Shown: positions 8,964 to 18,470, numbered from the stretch's first letter. The stretch is 64,000 nt of DNA from Parundibacterium terreum (GCF_014636315.1 NZ_BMED01000001.1:620316-684315); one strand, 5' to 3'. Numbers and translations are program-made. The notes: a model not told the origin generated them from the sequence alone.

Positions 8964-9634
8964 TACTGCACTACTGGATACAGCCAGCCGAATAGCAGGG
9001 TGGCAGCGGCGGCTCCCAGCAATTGCGCGATGATAAAGCCCGGTGTATCTGCCGGGCGTATTCCCGCAAACGTATTGCTGGCAGCGCGCGCCAAGGTCAC
9101 CGCCGGGTTGGCGAATGAAGTGGAAGCGGTAAACCAGTAGGCGGCAGTGATGTATGCGGCGACCGCGAACGGTACCGCATCCGGCTTTGTGCGCGAACTG
9201 CCGATGATCACCGCCAGCAAACCGAAGCTGGCGACAAACTCACTCCAGCATTGCGCCATTCCGCTGCGCACGTGCTCCGAGGCGAAGAAAACCGGCTCTC
9301 CAAACATCAAGTGCGCCGCGGCGACACCGGCAAAAGCCCCGGCAAGCTGCGCGGCAATATAGACGGGAACTTCGCGCCAAGGCATTTGCTTTTGCCATGC
9401 CATAGACAGCGTGACCAGTGGATTGAAATGCGCGCCGGAGACTCCAGAAAAAGCCAGTATCAATGCGATCAAGCCGGCACCGGTCGCAATCGCGTTGGCC
9501 AGCAAGGCGATTGCGGTATTTCCCGTCGCCAGCCGCTCACCCATGATGCCGGAGCCAACCACTACGGCGAGCAGGAATGCCGTACCCAGTCCCTCCGCGG
9601 TGACACGCCTCGCAAGACCAGACTCCACTCTCAT
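8930..9634 (-). CDS. aqpS: Aquaglyceroporin of the arsenic operon (AqpS-like)
   Basis: A 234-residue MIP-family channel with six predicted membrane helices. The first half-helix motif is NPL instead of NPA (AHFNPLVTLS); the second is canonical (FANPAVTLAR). It is the last gene of arsR-arsI-arsC-aqpS, and its ATG overlaps the arsC stop (ATGA at 9634-9631). In Sinorhizobium meliloti an operon aquaglyceroporin lets arsenite flow out after ArsC reduces arsenate. The same role is inferred here, because no ArsB, Acr3 or ArsK pump is present in the operon. It could alternatively conduct methylarsenite or glycerol. Confidence 0.87.
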   Translation of the reverse strand: MRVESGLARRVTAEGLGTAFLLAVVVGSGIMGERLATGNTAIALLANAIATGAGLIALILAFSGVSGAHFNPLVTLSMAWQKQMPWREVPVYIAAQLAGAFAGVAAAHLMFGEPVFFASEHVRSGMAQCWSEFVASFGLLAVIIGSSRTKPDAVPFAVAAYITAAYWFTASTSFANPAVTLARAASNTFAGIRPADTPGFIIAQLLGAAAATLLFGWLYPVVQYQEKPTTGCGT

Positions 9635-10131
9635 ACCGGCTTGTCGCCTATCGTCTTGATCTCATGGTGTATCGCATTTTTGTCCAGCAAATGGATGGGC
9701 AGGTTAACGAAGGTATTTATCCTGGCCAGTATCTGCCGGTATATCTTGACGAAAGCGGCCCGTTTTTGTTCATCGCTGCCCTGCACCGCAGCCGGATCTT
9801 CAAAACCCCAGTGCGCCGATAGCGGATGTCCCGGCCAGATAGGACAGACTTCACCGGCAGCATCGTCGCAAACAGTGATGATGAAATCCATCTGCGGTGC
9901 ATCCGGCAAAGAGAATTCCTCCCAGCTCTTGCTGCGCAGCCTGTCCAGCGGATAGCCGGTAGCCTGTATCTGCTCTATCGCAAAAGGATTGACCGTGCCT
10001 CCAGGAAAGCTGCCCGCGCTATAGCCCTGGAAACGTCCATGTCCCATTGTCGTTACCAATGCTTCGGCCATGATGCTGCGAGCGGAATTGCCCGTGCAAA
10101 GAAATAGTACATTGTAGATTTTATCGCTCAT
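9631..10131 (-). CDS. arsC: Arsenate reductase, low-molecular-weight phosphatase type
   Basis: Reduces arsenate to arsenite in the cytoplasm. The 166-residue protein has the P-loop CTGNSARS (nucleophile C12, R18) and two more cysteines, C88 and C96, in VCDDAAGEVCPIWPG, matching the disulfide cascade of thioredoxin-coupled ArsC (C10/C82/C89 in Bacillus subtilis). It is about 25 residues longer than that enzyme, the extra part being a C-terminal helix plus tail. It lies 13 bp after arsI and overlaps aqpS by 4 nt, so it is clearly in the operon. Confidence 0.92.
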   Translation of the reverse strand: MSDKIYNVLFLCTGNSARSIMAEALVTTMGHGRFQGYSAGSFPGGTVNPFAIEQIQATGYPLDRLRSKSWEEFSLPDAPQMDFIITVCDDAAGEVCPIWPGHPLSAHWGFEDPAAVQGSDEQKRAAFVKIYRQILARINTFVNLPIHLLDKNAIHHEIKTIGDKPV

Positions 10132-10144
10132 GATATTCCTTCGC

Positions 10145-10609
10145 TTAGCAGCATGCTGAGGCTGAACCGGTTTTCGGTACGCAACAAGCCGAGCCAGTCA
10201 ATTTCGTTTCACCATTCTGCTGAGCTATTTCAGCGCCGCCAAACACGGGGATGCTGTCCAGCGAATGAAAGGTTTCCCAGGCAATGCCGGAAGGATCGGT
10301 GAGCCAGTATTTATCCGATTTGGCATAGCAGCAGGAGACGCCCTCCTCCATCTGCACACCGGGTTGCAGGGATTCCAGCCGCGATTGCATATGCTTCAGT
10401 TCATTATCCGATTCGACCTGTATCCCCAGGTGATTCAACCCCGGCTGCGCGCCGCGCTGAGAAATGGCGAAGTTCATGCGCGGATCCTCCAGCATCCATT
10501 TGGCATAGTCGGTTTTTGAGACGCTGGGCTCGGAGGCGAACATCGAAGAATAAAAGCGTACGCTGTCGGCGAGATTATCGACCGAGATATGCACATGTAA
10601 TCGTTTCAT
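10145..10609 (-). CDS. arsI: ArsI-type C-As lyase (VOC family dioxygenase)
   Basis: A 154-residue vicinal-oxygen-chelate protein. ArsI enzymes are Fe(II) dioxygenases that cleave the carbon-arsenic bond of trivalent organoarsenicals such as methylarsenite and reduced roxarsone. Visible key residues: H5/H7, H60 (GLNHLG) and E112 (WETF) as iron ligands, and the vicinal pair C93-C94 (VSCCYAKSDKYWLTDPSG) that binds arsenic. The C-terminus carries two further CC pairs (142-143, 153-154). Its start overlaps the arsR stop (ATGA). A CadI label is possible, but the CC pair and the operon favour ArsI. Confidence 0.87.
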   Translation of the reverse strand: MKRLHVHISVDNLADSVRFYSSMFASEPSVSKTDYAKWMLEDPRMNFAISQRGAQPGLNHLGIQVESDNELKHMQSRLESLQPGVQMEEGVSCCYAKSDKYWLTDPSGIAWETFHSLDSIPVFGGAEIAQQNGETKLTGSACCVPKTGSASACC

Positions 10610-10944
10610 GATTTTAGCTCCTCTTCATTACAGCAGGTGATGGCGGCAGGTCCACAGGAATTGCCACCGCAACAGTTTTCAGTCAGGTAGCCGAGCAGGG
10701 AATTCATCGTCGTAAAGTTTGCGCTGTAGATGATGGAACGCCCCTGCTGGTTTGCAATCACCATGTCCGCATGCGACAGTTCTTTCAGATGAAAGGATAG
10801 CGATGACGGTGCCAGGCCGAGATGTTCGGCAATTTTGCTGGCGGCAAGCCCTTCCGGCCCGGCTTGCACCAATAGCCGGAAGACCGCCAGGCGAGAATCC
10901 TGGGCCAATGCCGCGAGGGCTGTAATTGCATTTTTTGTTTCCAT
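10606..10944 (-). CDS. arsR: ArsR-family arsenic-responsive repressor
   Basis: A 112-residue SmtB/ArsR winged-helix repressor leading the ars operon. The HTH is around residues 34-58 (SKIAEHLGLAPSSLSFHLKE). It lacks the E. coli-type CVC motif in the recognition helix. Instead it has cysteines at the C-terminus: C91, C92, C97, C104 and C105. This is the arrangement of the Acidithiobacillus ferrooxidans-type repressors, and a C-terminal CC pair is also used by methylarsenite-selective ArsR proteins. Which inducer is preferred cannot be read from the sequence. A dyad overlapping the start codon is a candidate operator. Confidence 0.92.
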   Translation of the reverse strand: METKNAITALAALAQDSRLAVFRLLVQAGPEGLAASKIAEHLGLAPSSLSFHLKELSHADMVIANQQGRSIIYSANFTTMNSLLGYLTENCCGGNSCGPAAITCCNEEELKS

Positions 10945-10966
10945 ATTTCCATAATAGTCGAAATAT
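10943..10966. promoter_or_regulatory. Candidate ArsR operator
   Basis: A perfect 7-bp inverted repeat, ATATTTC (10943-10949) and GAAATAT (10960-10966), with a 10-bp spacer. It sits exactly at the arsR start in the 57-bp gap to the upstream gene. The position fits autoregulation by a dimeric repressor. Binding itself is inference. Confidence 0.55.
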
Positions 10967-11001
10967 AGAAATAAATGAAGATTTTTACTCGTTTTTTATC
11001 T

Positions 11002-12270
11002 TCACATCGTTTGGCATAGCACCAGCCAGGCTTGTACCGGCTGCCCACCCTCCAGCCGGGCAGGCAGACTAGCCATTGCCTCCACGGCAAAGCCGGACTG
11101 ACCGGCAAGCCGCTTGAGATAAGCTGCAGCGTGCGCATAACGGCCACTGGGATTCAGGCGATAGTCTTCCGTGCCGCAGCCATCATTTTTTGGCAGCGCA
11201 TCCAGCGATTCGGCGGAAAAGGCGAAATAACCTCCGGGCTTCAGCAAGCCCCGTGCCCGCTGGAATACCCGATCTAGTTTGCCTATATAGATGAATACAT
11301 CGGCAGAGGTGATCACGTCATACACAGCACCAACTTCAGCTTCAACGTCCATCATTGCCTGCAACTCGGATTGCTCCAAGCGTGCATAGACGCCGCGTGT
11401 CCGCGCCTTCTCCAGCATCTTTGGAGACAGGTCAACCCCAACTACATAATGCGCAAAAGGGGCTATCGCAGCGCCGACCAGGCCGGTTCCACACCCCAGG
11501 TCGAGCACGGCCCACTGCCGACTGCTTGGTTTGGCATGCTGCTTCAGCATCTCGACCAGGCGTTGCGGTGTGTCGTATTGCAACTGTTGCACCAAGTGGC
11601 GGTCGAATTCTTCTGCGTTGCCATCGAAAATGCTGGTCACATACTCGTCAGGAGCGCGCTCGGATGCGGCGCCGCTCAGCAAGGCCACATAATGCTGTGC
11701 AAGCCCGTTGCCGGGTTGCAGCCGCAATACTTCGCGAAAACTGGCCAGCGCCTCACGCGGCCTGCCCAATTGTTTTTCTGCAATCGCCTTGTTGTAATGC
11801 GCATCGGCAAAATCCGGCTTCAGATCCAGTGCTTGCGAAAAGCGCTGCAACGCAGCTTCCCAATCACCCTGCCCGCTCATTGCCACGCCAAGATTGAAAT
11901 AGCCAGGCGCATAATTCTTGTCTACATGAATGCCGAGGCTGAAGGCGATCATCGCATCCTGATGCCGTCCCGCCGCCCGTAGCGCAGATCCCATATTATT
12001 GTAGTAGATCGCAGGAACTGGGCGAGGCGCAGCATCAATCGCCTGCTGGATCAACTTGATCGCCTGGCGATGATCGCCGGCCTGATGCGCCATCACGCCG
12101 AGCAAATGCAAAGTATCGGCATGTGCCGGCTCGATGCTCAGGATATGCTCGTAAACTGACCTTGCCTGTTCCAGCTGCCCGGCCTCATGCAGCAAACGCG
12201 CAGACTCAAAAGCCGCATTGACATCGTAAGGCATGCTATCGCCGCTCATAAAATCCAGTCCCGCTGACAT
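11002..12270 (-). CDS. TPR-repeat SAM-dependent methyltransferase
   Basis: A 422-residue fusion. The N-terminal half (about 10-205) holds five TPR units (for example YNNMGSALRAAGRHQDAMIAF and GYFNLGVAMSGQGDWEAALQ). The C-terminal half is a class-I methyltransferase with SAM motif I VLDLGCGTGLVG and post-I VVGVDLSPKMLEKA. The substrate is unknown; TPR-linked methyltransferases often act on proteins or glycans. It lies 15 bp after the enoyl-CoA hydratase gene on the same strand. Starts at residues 8 and 13 are also possible, and the ribosome site does not decide clearly. Confidence 0.85.
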   Translation of the reverse strand: MSAGLDFMSGDSMPYDVNAAFESARLLHEAGQLEQARSVYEHILSIEPAHADTLHLLGVMAHQAGDHRQAIKLIQQAIDAAPRPVPAIYYNNMGSALRAAGRHQDAMIAFSLGIHVDKNYAPGYFNLGVAMSGQGDWEAALQRFSQALDLKPDFADAHYNKAIAEKQLGRPREALASFREVLRLQPGNGLAQHYVALLSGAASERAPDEYVTSIFDGNAEEFDRHLVQQLQYDTPQRLVEMLKQHAKPSSRQWAVLDLGCGTGLVGAAIAPFAHYVVGVDLSPKMLEKARTRGVYARLEQSELQAMMDVEAEVGAVYDVITSADVFIYIGKLDRVFQRARGLLKPGGYFAFSAESLDALPKNDGCGTEDYRLNPSGRYAHAAAYLKRLAGQSGFAVEAMASLPARLEGGQPVQAWLVLCQTM

Positions 12271-12285
12271 CGTTCATTGCTACTC

Positions 12286-13191
12286 TTACTTGTACGGCCG
12301 CTCAGGCCACCACGGAAAGAAGGAAGGCATATCCTGCGACACCTTGTTGGAGAATACTGCCGGCCGTTTTTCCAGGAAGGACATCACGCCTTCCTTGGCA
12401 TCCGCCGCCGCGCCGCGCGAGTAGATGGAGCGGCTGTCTATCTTGTGCGCCTCCATAGGATGATCGGCGCCGGACATGCGCCACATCATCTGCCGCGTCA
12501 GAGCGATGGAAACCGGAGCGGTATTATTGACTATCTCCAGCGCCAGCGCACGTGCCGCACCCAGCAATTCCTCCGGCTTGTGCAGGCTGCGCACCAGGCC
12601 GCCGTCCAATGCCTCCTGTGCCGGCATCACACGCCCGGTATAAGTCCATTCCAATGCCTGGCTGATGCCAACCAGGCGCGGCAAAAACCAGCTTGAGCAG
12701 GCTTCCGGCGTAATGCCGCGCCGTGCAAATACAAAGCCCATGCGCGCATCTTCGGACGCCAACCGTATATCACAAGGCAGCACCATCGTAATGCCAATGC
12801 CGACTGCGGGACCATTGATCGCGGCGATGACGGGTTTCAGGCACTCATAGATGCGCAGCGTGACCCTGCCGCCGCCATCACGCACCAGTTCGCTGCTCCA
12901 GTCCATGCCGCCGTCAGCGGTGACAGGAGTGCCCTGCTTTTCCGGCCTGTCGCTGCGTTTCGCATAATCGAAAGTGGCAGCACCGCTGGATAAATCAGCC
13001 CCGGCGCAAAATGCGCGTCCGGCGCCGGTCAGGATGATGGCCCGCACTTCGTCATCTGCATCGGCATGGTCAAACGCGTCTATCAATTCCATCATCATCT
13101 TGCCGGTGAAAGCATTCAGCTTGTCGGGGCGGTTCAGAGTGATGGTCAGGATGTGATCGCTGATTTCGTATTTGATGGTTTCATAATTCAT
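12286..13191 (-). CDS. Enoyl-CoA hydratase/isomerase (crotonase family)
   Basis: A 301-residue crotonase-fold protein, hydrating or isomerising an enoyl-CoA in fatty- or aromatic-acid breakdown. Typical segments are present: LNRPDKLNAF, the oxyanion-hole region AGRAFCAGADLS, and AAINGPAVGIGITMVLPCDIR. At 301 residues it is about 40 longer than EchA, with an insertion around residues 68-100. The residues at the usual catalytic Glu positions cannot be assigned securely, so hydratase versus isomerase is open. The ribosome site GGAG is 7 nt from the ATG. Confidence 0.86.
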   Translation of the reverse strand: MNYETIKYEISDHILTITLNRPDKLNAFTGKMMMELIDAFDHADADDEVRAIILTGAGRAFCAGADLSSGAATFDYAKRSDRPEKQGTPVTADGGMDWSSELVRDGGGRVTLRIYECLKPVIAAINGPAVGIGITMVLPCDIRLASEDARMGFVFARRGITPEACSSWFLPRLVGISQALEWTYTGRVMPAQEALDGGLVRSLHKPEELLGAARALALEIVNNTAPVSIALTRQMMWRMSGADHPMEAHKIDSRSIYSRGAAADAKEGVMSFLEKRPAVFSNKVSQDMPSFFPWWPERPYK

Positions 13192-13390
13192 GCAGGGTCT
13201 CCTATCTCTTATTTATGCGGTTTGGCCAGCCGGCAGCCAAACCCGTTCGTCTTCGTTGCCGCAGATTTTATTACGCTCCATAGCGATAATACATGAGCTT
13301 TGGACAACATGAAGCGACTCCTGCCACCGGTGACGCAAATTGCTACAATGCCGAAGTGATTAGTTCGCAACGAACCCTGAAGGATTTCAA

Positions 13391-13873
13391 ATGAAAATTG
13401 AAGAACGCCTGCATGCAATGGGGCTTAGCCTGCCGCCTGCTGTCACGCCGCCGCCCGGCGTGCTGCTGCCCTTCCAGTTTGTCCGTATAGTCGGCAACCG
13501 CGCCATCATCTCCGGCCATGGCCCGCAAAATCCGGATGGCTCGCTGGCCACGCCTTTGGGCAAGGTCGGCAAGGATCTCAGTGTTGAACAAGGCTATGCA
13601 GCTGCCCGCCTCACCGCACTGTCCATACTCGGCAGCCTGCAACGTGCGATAGGCGACCTGGACCGCATCAGCGCCTGGGTCAAGATATTGGGCATGGTCA
13701 ATTCCGCCCCCGGTTTCAATCAGCAGCCGTCGGTGATCAATGGTTTCTCCGACCTGATCAATGAACTATATGGCCCCGAGATAGGCGCTCACGCGCGCAG
13801 CGCAGTCGGTCTGTATGAGCTGCCGTTCAATATTCCGGTGGAAATAGAGGGCGAAGTGGAGCTGAAAAACTAA
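13391..13873 (+). CDS. RidA/YjgF-family protein (chorismate-mutase-like subgroup)
   Basis: A 160-residue member of the YjgF/YER057c/UK114 superfamily, related to imine deaminase RidA. The protein has an extended N-terminus and the G-H-G-P-Q segment (ISGHGPQNPDG), typical of the subgroup that pairs with other small-molecule enzymes and not of canonical RidA. The canonical RidA arginine (R105) is not in a recognisable context. It has its own ribosome site (AAGGA, 7 nt). It ends 7 bp before the end of the convergent MCP gene. Confidence 0.83.
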   Translation: MKIEERLHAMGLSLPPAVTPPPGVLLPFQFVRIVGNRAIISGHGPQNPDGSLATPLGKVGKDLSVEQGYAAARLTALSILGSLQRAIGDLDRISAWVKILGMVNSAPGFNQQPSVINGFSDLINELYGPEIGAHARSAVGLYELPFNIPVEIEGEVELKN

Positions 13874-13880
13874 AACGGCA

Positions 13881-15533
13881 TCACGAAGCCTGCAACTTTC
13901 GTAGGCCACGCTTGCCCTGGGCGGCAAGCGTCAAGATATCCGGTTTGCTCATACCGCCTCTGCCGATAACAGCCGCATTCTCCACCGAAGCATCGAGCCG
14001 GAACTGGCTGACTGCCCTGTCCAGCACCAGAGTCTGCTCGCGCATATTGTGCGCCGTGGCCGTCGCCTGCTCAACCAGGGCCGCATTCTGATGGGTAATT
14101 TCGTCCATCTGTGCAATCGCAAGATTGACTTGTCCTATGCCCACCGTTTGCTCGCGGCTTACCGAATTGATCTCGGACATGATATCGGTGACCTGCTTGA
14201 TCGACAGCAGGATCTCCTGCATCGTGCCGCCCGCTTTATCGGCCAGCCTTGTGCCATGATCTACCCGTTCGACCGAACTGCCGATCAGATCCTTGATCTC
14301 CTTTGCAGCAATTGCGCTGCGTTGTGCCAGATGGCGCACTTCAGTAGCAACCACGGCAAATCCGCGGCCCTGCGTACCGGCACGGGCTGCCTCAACGGCG
14401 GCGTTCAGCGCCAGTATATTGGTCTGGAAGGCGATGTCGTCTATCACACCGATAATGTCGACAATCTTGCGCGAGCTCTCGCGGATGGAACCCATGGTAT
14501 GCACGACTTCACCCACCACTTGTCCGCCCTTGGTCGCCACCTCTGATGCAGACATCACCAGCAGGTTGGCCCTATCCGCATTACCGGCATTTTGATTGAC
14601 GGCGGACGTCAGGCCCTGCATAGACCTTGCGGTTTCCTGCAGGGCCTTGTTTTGTGCAACGGTCCGTGCTGCCAGATTGTCATTGCCTACAGCGATCTCG
14701 TTGGATGCCGATGCAATACTGCCTGTGCCGGCATGGACTTGCGCAATAGCCACAATCAGGCTGCCATTCATATCGGACAAGGCGCCCAGCAATTGCCCGG
14801 CCTCATCCTTCCTGTCCACGCTGATCTTGCCGGTCAGATCGCCGGCCGCGACCCGCTTTGCCGCAGCAACCGCAATATCCAGCGGCCGCGTGATGGAGCG
14901 GGTAATAAAATAAGCAAACATGGCGCTGACCAGCAGTGCGAAAAAGCCAAATCCCAGCGCCAGTGAACGCGAATAAGAGATGCTCGCCTTGATGTCTTGC
15001 CCGTTGCCTGCCATTTCCACCTTCTGCAGGCTTATGATCTCGTTCATGATGCCCAGGACGGAATTCAGGGCGGGCTGGGCTACTGTAGTCATCAGTGCCA
15101 CTGCATCATCACGCCGATCTTCCTCTATCAGGTCCGCCACCTTGGTATAGGCAGACACAAACGCCGCATGCGCAGCGACAAAATTCGACAAGGCCGCCTT
15201 CTCTTTTGCCGTCGTGGCCACCTTGGAGAACTGCAAAACCAGCCTGTCTATCTTTTTCCGGTTTTCATCAATGATCTTGTACTGCGCAATGCGCTCACTT
15301 TGCTCATTGCGGATAAACAGCTCTAGCGTGCGGCTGCCGTTTTCCTGAGTCAGCGCGTCAATCTCCAGTGCAGCAGAAGCGCCTATCCAGTTCTTGTCGA
15401 TGATGGTGGTGTTTTTTGCATCGATCGCCCCCAGCCTCTGCACATTGGCGATGATCATTGCCAGCATCACCGCCATCAGGCTTCCAAATGCGATAGCCAG
15501 CCTTGCGCTGATTTTCAAGTTACTAAAGTTCAT
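13881..15533 (-). CDS. Methyl-accepting chemotaxis protein
   Basis: A 550-residue transmembrane chemoreceptor. TM1 is at about 10-30, a four-helix-bundle periplasmic ligand domain (4HB_MCP type) at about 35-185, TM2 at about 190-212, then HAMP (about 213-265), then the cytoplasmic signalling domain with the hairpin tip [18 protein letters not shown]. There is no C-terminal NWETF-type pentapeptide, so CheR tethering is unlikely. The start at 15533 is chosen for its GAGG ribosome site at 8 nt; a 15-residue upstream extension is rejected. Confidence 0.93.
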   Translation of the reverse strand: MNFSNLKISARLAIAFGSLMAVMLAMIIANVQRLGAIDAKNTTIIDKNWIGASAALEIDALTQENGSRTLELFIRNEQSERIAQYKIIDENRKKIDRLVLQFSKVATTAKEKAALSNFVAAHAAFVSAYTKVADLIEEDRRDDAVALMTTVAQPALNSVLGIMNEIISLQKVEMAGNGQDIKASISYSRSLALGFGFFALLVSAMFAYFITRSITRPLDIAVAAAKRVAAGDLTGKISVDRKDEAGQLLGALSDMNGSLIVAIAQVHAGTGSIASASNEIAVGNDNLAARTVAQNKALQETARSMQGLTSAVNQNAGNADRANLLVMSASEVATKGGQVVGEVVHTMGSIRESSRKIVDIIGVIDDIAFQTNILALNAAVEAARAGTQGRGFAVVATEVRHLAQRSAIAAKEIKDLIGSSVERVDHGTRLADKAGGTMQEILLSIKQVTDIMSEINSVSREQTVGIGQVNLAIAQMDEITHQNAALVEQATATAHNMREQTLVLDRAVSQFRLDASVENAAVIGRGGMSKPDILTLAAQGKRGLRKLQAS

Positions 15534-15746
15534 CGTTTTTCCTCGATTTTGGCGATTCTGCATGCGCAGGCGTGTCAAAGCACCTTGGGCACCTAGGACA
15601 TCAAAGCTTGGTCGACGGAAAAGAGAAAAACTTACAGTACGTTAATATTTTATTCAACGTAGGAGCAAGGAGAATAAGTGAGGCAACAGCACACGTATTG
15701 CCATCCTCAATGGAAAACCAGGGCGGGCAGCCACAGTTGGGCGTGG

Positions 15747-18095
15747 CTAAAGCTTCAGAAGTTCCGGCTGCCGATGGCATAGCCCCGTTTCCAGCCACTC
15801 GCTCACCGGCATGGGCCGCGCAAACAGATAACCCTGCAAGCTATCGCAGCCGCTGGCGATCAGGAAATCCGCCTGCTCCCGGGTTTCCACCCCTTCAGCC
15901 ACGACACGCAAGCCCAGATGCTTGGCCATCGACAGGATGGATTGTACAATCGCCGTGTCGCTGGGGTCTGCCGGCGCATCCTGCACAAAGCTCTTGTCTA
16001 TCTTCAGCTCATACAAAGGCAGTCTTTTCAGATACGCCAGACTGGAATAACCGGTGCCGAAATCGTCAATGGAGAAACGCACGCCGAGCGAAGTCAATTG
16101 CAGCATGCGGGCAATCGTATCTTCCAGGTTGTCGATCAATAGCCCTTCAGTGACTTCCAGTATCAGCAAGGATGGCGGTGCACCGGTCTCATCCAGCACC
16201 GCGCGGACTTTTTCCACAAAATCACTCTGGCGGAATTGCTTGGGGCTGACATTGATCGATATCGGCATCGCCTTGCCTGCCTCCGCCAGACGCACCAGCG
16301 TCAGGCACCCCTGCCGCAATACCCAGTCACCCAACCGCAAGATCATGCCGGACTCTTCCGCCACCGGGATGAAGATTGCCGGCGACACTTCGGAGCGGCC
16401 CGGATGGTTCCAGCGCATCAGCAATTCCGCCCCCACGGCCTGGCCTTCGCAATCCACCTGCGGCTGCAGATACATCTGCAACTGGTTGCTTGCCATGGCC
16501 TCGGCCAGATCTCTTTCTATCGTCAGGCGCTGCTCCACCTCAAACTGCATCGCAGATTCAAAGAAGGCTATCTGGTTGCGCCCTGCGGACTTGGCGCGGT
16601 TCATCGCCGTATCCGCCTCGCGCAGTAGATCGTCCGCGGATTGCCCGGTCTTGGGCAACAGGGTTACGCCTATGGTCGCGCCGGTGCTGTATGGCTGGCC
16701 ATCGATGATAAAAGCCTGGGCCATCGCATCGCGGATTTTTTCGGCAACGGCCAGCGCGGCATGCGCGCCGCCATTGATATCCGTGGCGACATTGGATACC
16801 AGCACAACAAACTCATCGCCGCCTATGCGCGCCACCGTATCCATTTCACGCAGCAGATTACCCAGACGCCGGGCGACATGGCGCAGCAATGCATCGCCGA
16901 CCGCATGGCCGCGTGCCTCGTTGATATTTTTAAAATGGTCCAGGTCAATAAATAATACAGCGCTGACCAAACCGGTACGGCGCGCGCTGGTCAGCAAGGT
17001 ACCTATGCGGTCCAGCAACAGGCGGCGATTGGGCAGGCCGGTCAGCACATCAAAGAAAGCCAGCTTGTGGATGCGGGCTTCGGACTTTTTACGCTCGGTA
17101 ATATCCCGCTCTACCGCCACCCAGTGCGTGAATACGCCGGCCTCATCCGCTATCGGAACGATGTCGGCCTCAACCCAGTACTCTTCACCGCTCTTGGTGT
17201 AATTGATCAGCTCGGCGCGTACCGGCTCCCAATTCTCCAGTGCGCTGCGGATGCGTTTCAATTCACTGCGTTGCGTATTCGGCCCCTGCAAGATACGCGG
17301 AGTCTTGCCCAGCACTTCTTGGCGTGCATAACCGGTGCGGCGCACAAAGGCATCGTTGACGAAGACTATGCGCGGCCCGTCCAGTGAAATCGGCTTGGCC
17401 TCGGTAATGAGCACCAGATCATTCAGGCGCTCCACCGCTGCGGCGGTCAACCGCAACTCTTCGTTGGCAAGGCGTAGACTTTCCTGCCCCTCTTCCAGTG
17501 ATTCCGTCACGGCGCGCTGCGCATCCAGCGATTTTTCCAACTTTTGCAGCAATACAGCGCAGGAAATCGTGATGACGGAGCAGACAAAACTGAAGTTGAG
17601 CGTGATGATGATCCAGCGCAGCAGAGGCTGATCCGCAAAGCCTTCTATGCGCAGGCTGGTATGGCCCACGTAGCCTACGAAGAACATGGTAAGGGCATCC
17701 AGAATCAGTGCATACACTGCGGGACGCAATCCCAGCAACAGCGCAGCCATGACGGGCACCGCCTTCAGGTAAATTTGGCTGACAGGAATTTCAACCAGTT
17801 GAAACCACACGCCAACCAGATAAAGCACGGCAAGGAAATTGACCGCACGCAGGCGGAAGGACAGATTGCGCAGCCGCCAGATACAGAACACCCACACCAG
17901 CGCCAGCACATCCATAATGGCCACCGACCACAGGCCCTCGCTCAGCGCCAGCATGACACTAGGCACAGCAGTAATACTGCCCAATACCAGCACTACAAAC
18001 AGGATCGCCGCCAACACGTGCTCGCGCCATTGCTGTATGTCTACCGGAGCCGATTTCGGCGCCAGGAATGTGCGACTAATCAGCCGAGTGAACAC
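15747..18095 (-). CDS. Membrane PAS-GGDEF-EAL c-di-GMP enzyme
   Basis: A 782-residue protein with about six membrane helices (residues 26-185), a PAS domain (about 220-335, ending in the PAC motif VERDITERKK), GGDEF (motif at 425-429, RIGGDEF) and EAL. The GGDEF site is intact and has an inhibitory RxxD site (REMD, 416-419). The EAL motif reads ELL (GAELLMRW), which keeps the catalytic glutamate, and DDFGTGYSSL, KIDKSF and VVAEGVE are intact, so both synthase and phosphodiesterase activities are possible. The long 914-bp region upstream carries the repeated RNA element. Confidence 0.92.
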   Translation of the reverse strand: MFTRLISRTFLAPKSAPVDIQQWREHVLAAILFVVLVLGSITAVPSVMLALSEGLWSVAIMDVLALVWVFCIWRLRNLSFRLRAVNFLAVLYLVGVWFQLVEIPVSQIYLKAVPVMAALLLGLRPAVYALILDALTMFFVGYVGHTSLRIEGFADQPLLRWIIITLNFSFVCSVITISCAVLLQKLEKSLDAQRAVTESLEEGQESLRLANEELRLTAAAVERLNDLVLITEAKPISLDGPRIVFVNDAFVRRTGYARQEVLGKTPRILQGPNTQRSELKRIRSALENWEPVRAELINYTKSGEEYWVEADIVPIADEAGVFTHWVAVERDITERKKSEARIHKLAFFDVLTGLPNRRLLLDRIGTLLTSARRTGLVSAVLFIDLDHFKNINEARGHAVGDALLRHVARRLGNLLREMDTVARIGGDEFVVLVSNVATDINGGAHAALAVAEKIRDAMAQAFIIDGQPYSTGATIGVTLLPKTGQSADDLLREADTAMNRAKSAGRNQIAFFESAMQFEVEQRLTIERDLAEAMASNQLQMYLQPQVDCEGQAVGAELLMRWNHPGRSEVSPAIFIPVAEESGMILRLGDWVLRQGCLTLVRLAEAGKAMPISINVSPKQFRQSDFVEKVRAVLDETGAPPSLLILEVTEGLLIDNLEDTIARMLQLTSLGVRFSIDDFGTGYSSLAYLKRLPLYELKIDKSFVQDAPADPSDTAIVQSILSMAKHLGLRVVAEGVETREQADFLIASGCDSLQGYLFARPMPVSEWLETGLCHRQPELLKL

Positions 18096-18470
18096 ACTAT
18101 CTCCCTGAGAGATCTGCGCGAATTGACATCAGCTTGTCTGCAAGGCCAGCCATAGTCTGCGCCTACCGCACCAAGCCGCTTATTAGTTAACACTTGTATA
18201 CTCTTATTAATAGGATTTTGCCAGCCAAAAAGCGCAACATCGTTGGTTTGACACCGACTTCCGCTGCCGCCGACACGCTAAAGCACTGGCAAAGGAATGG
18301 CACCTAAACAATCCTGATGTAATGCGGCACAAAAAGCGGGCGCATTAAACAAAATCGCATCAGGCCATCCCATTTTATTTCCCAATGGAAATCATTTGTA
18401 TTTTAACGGAAATCACGCAACTGGCGCACAAGCAGAAAACTGTGAGGCGCAATTGCAAAACTGTAAACGC

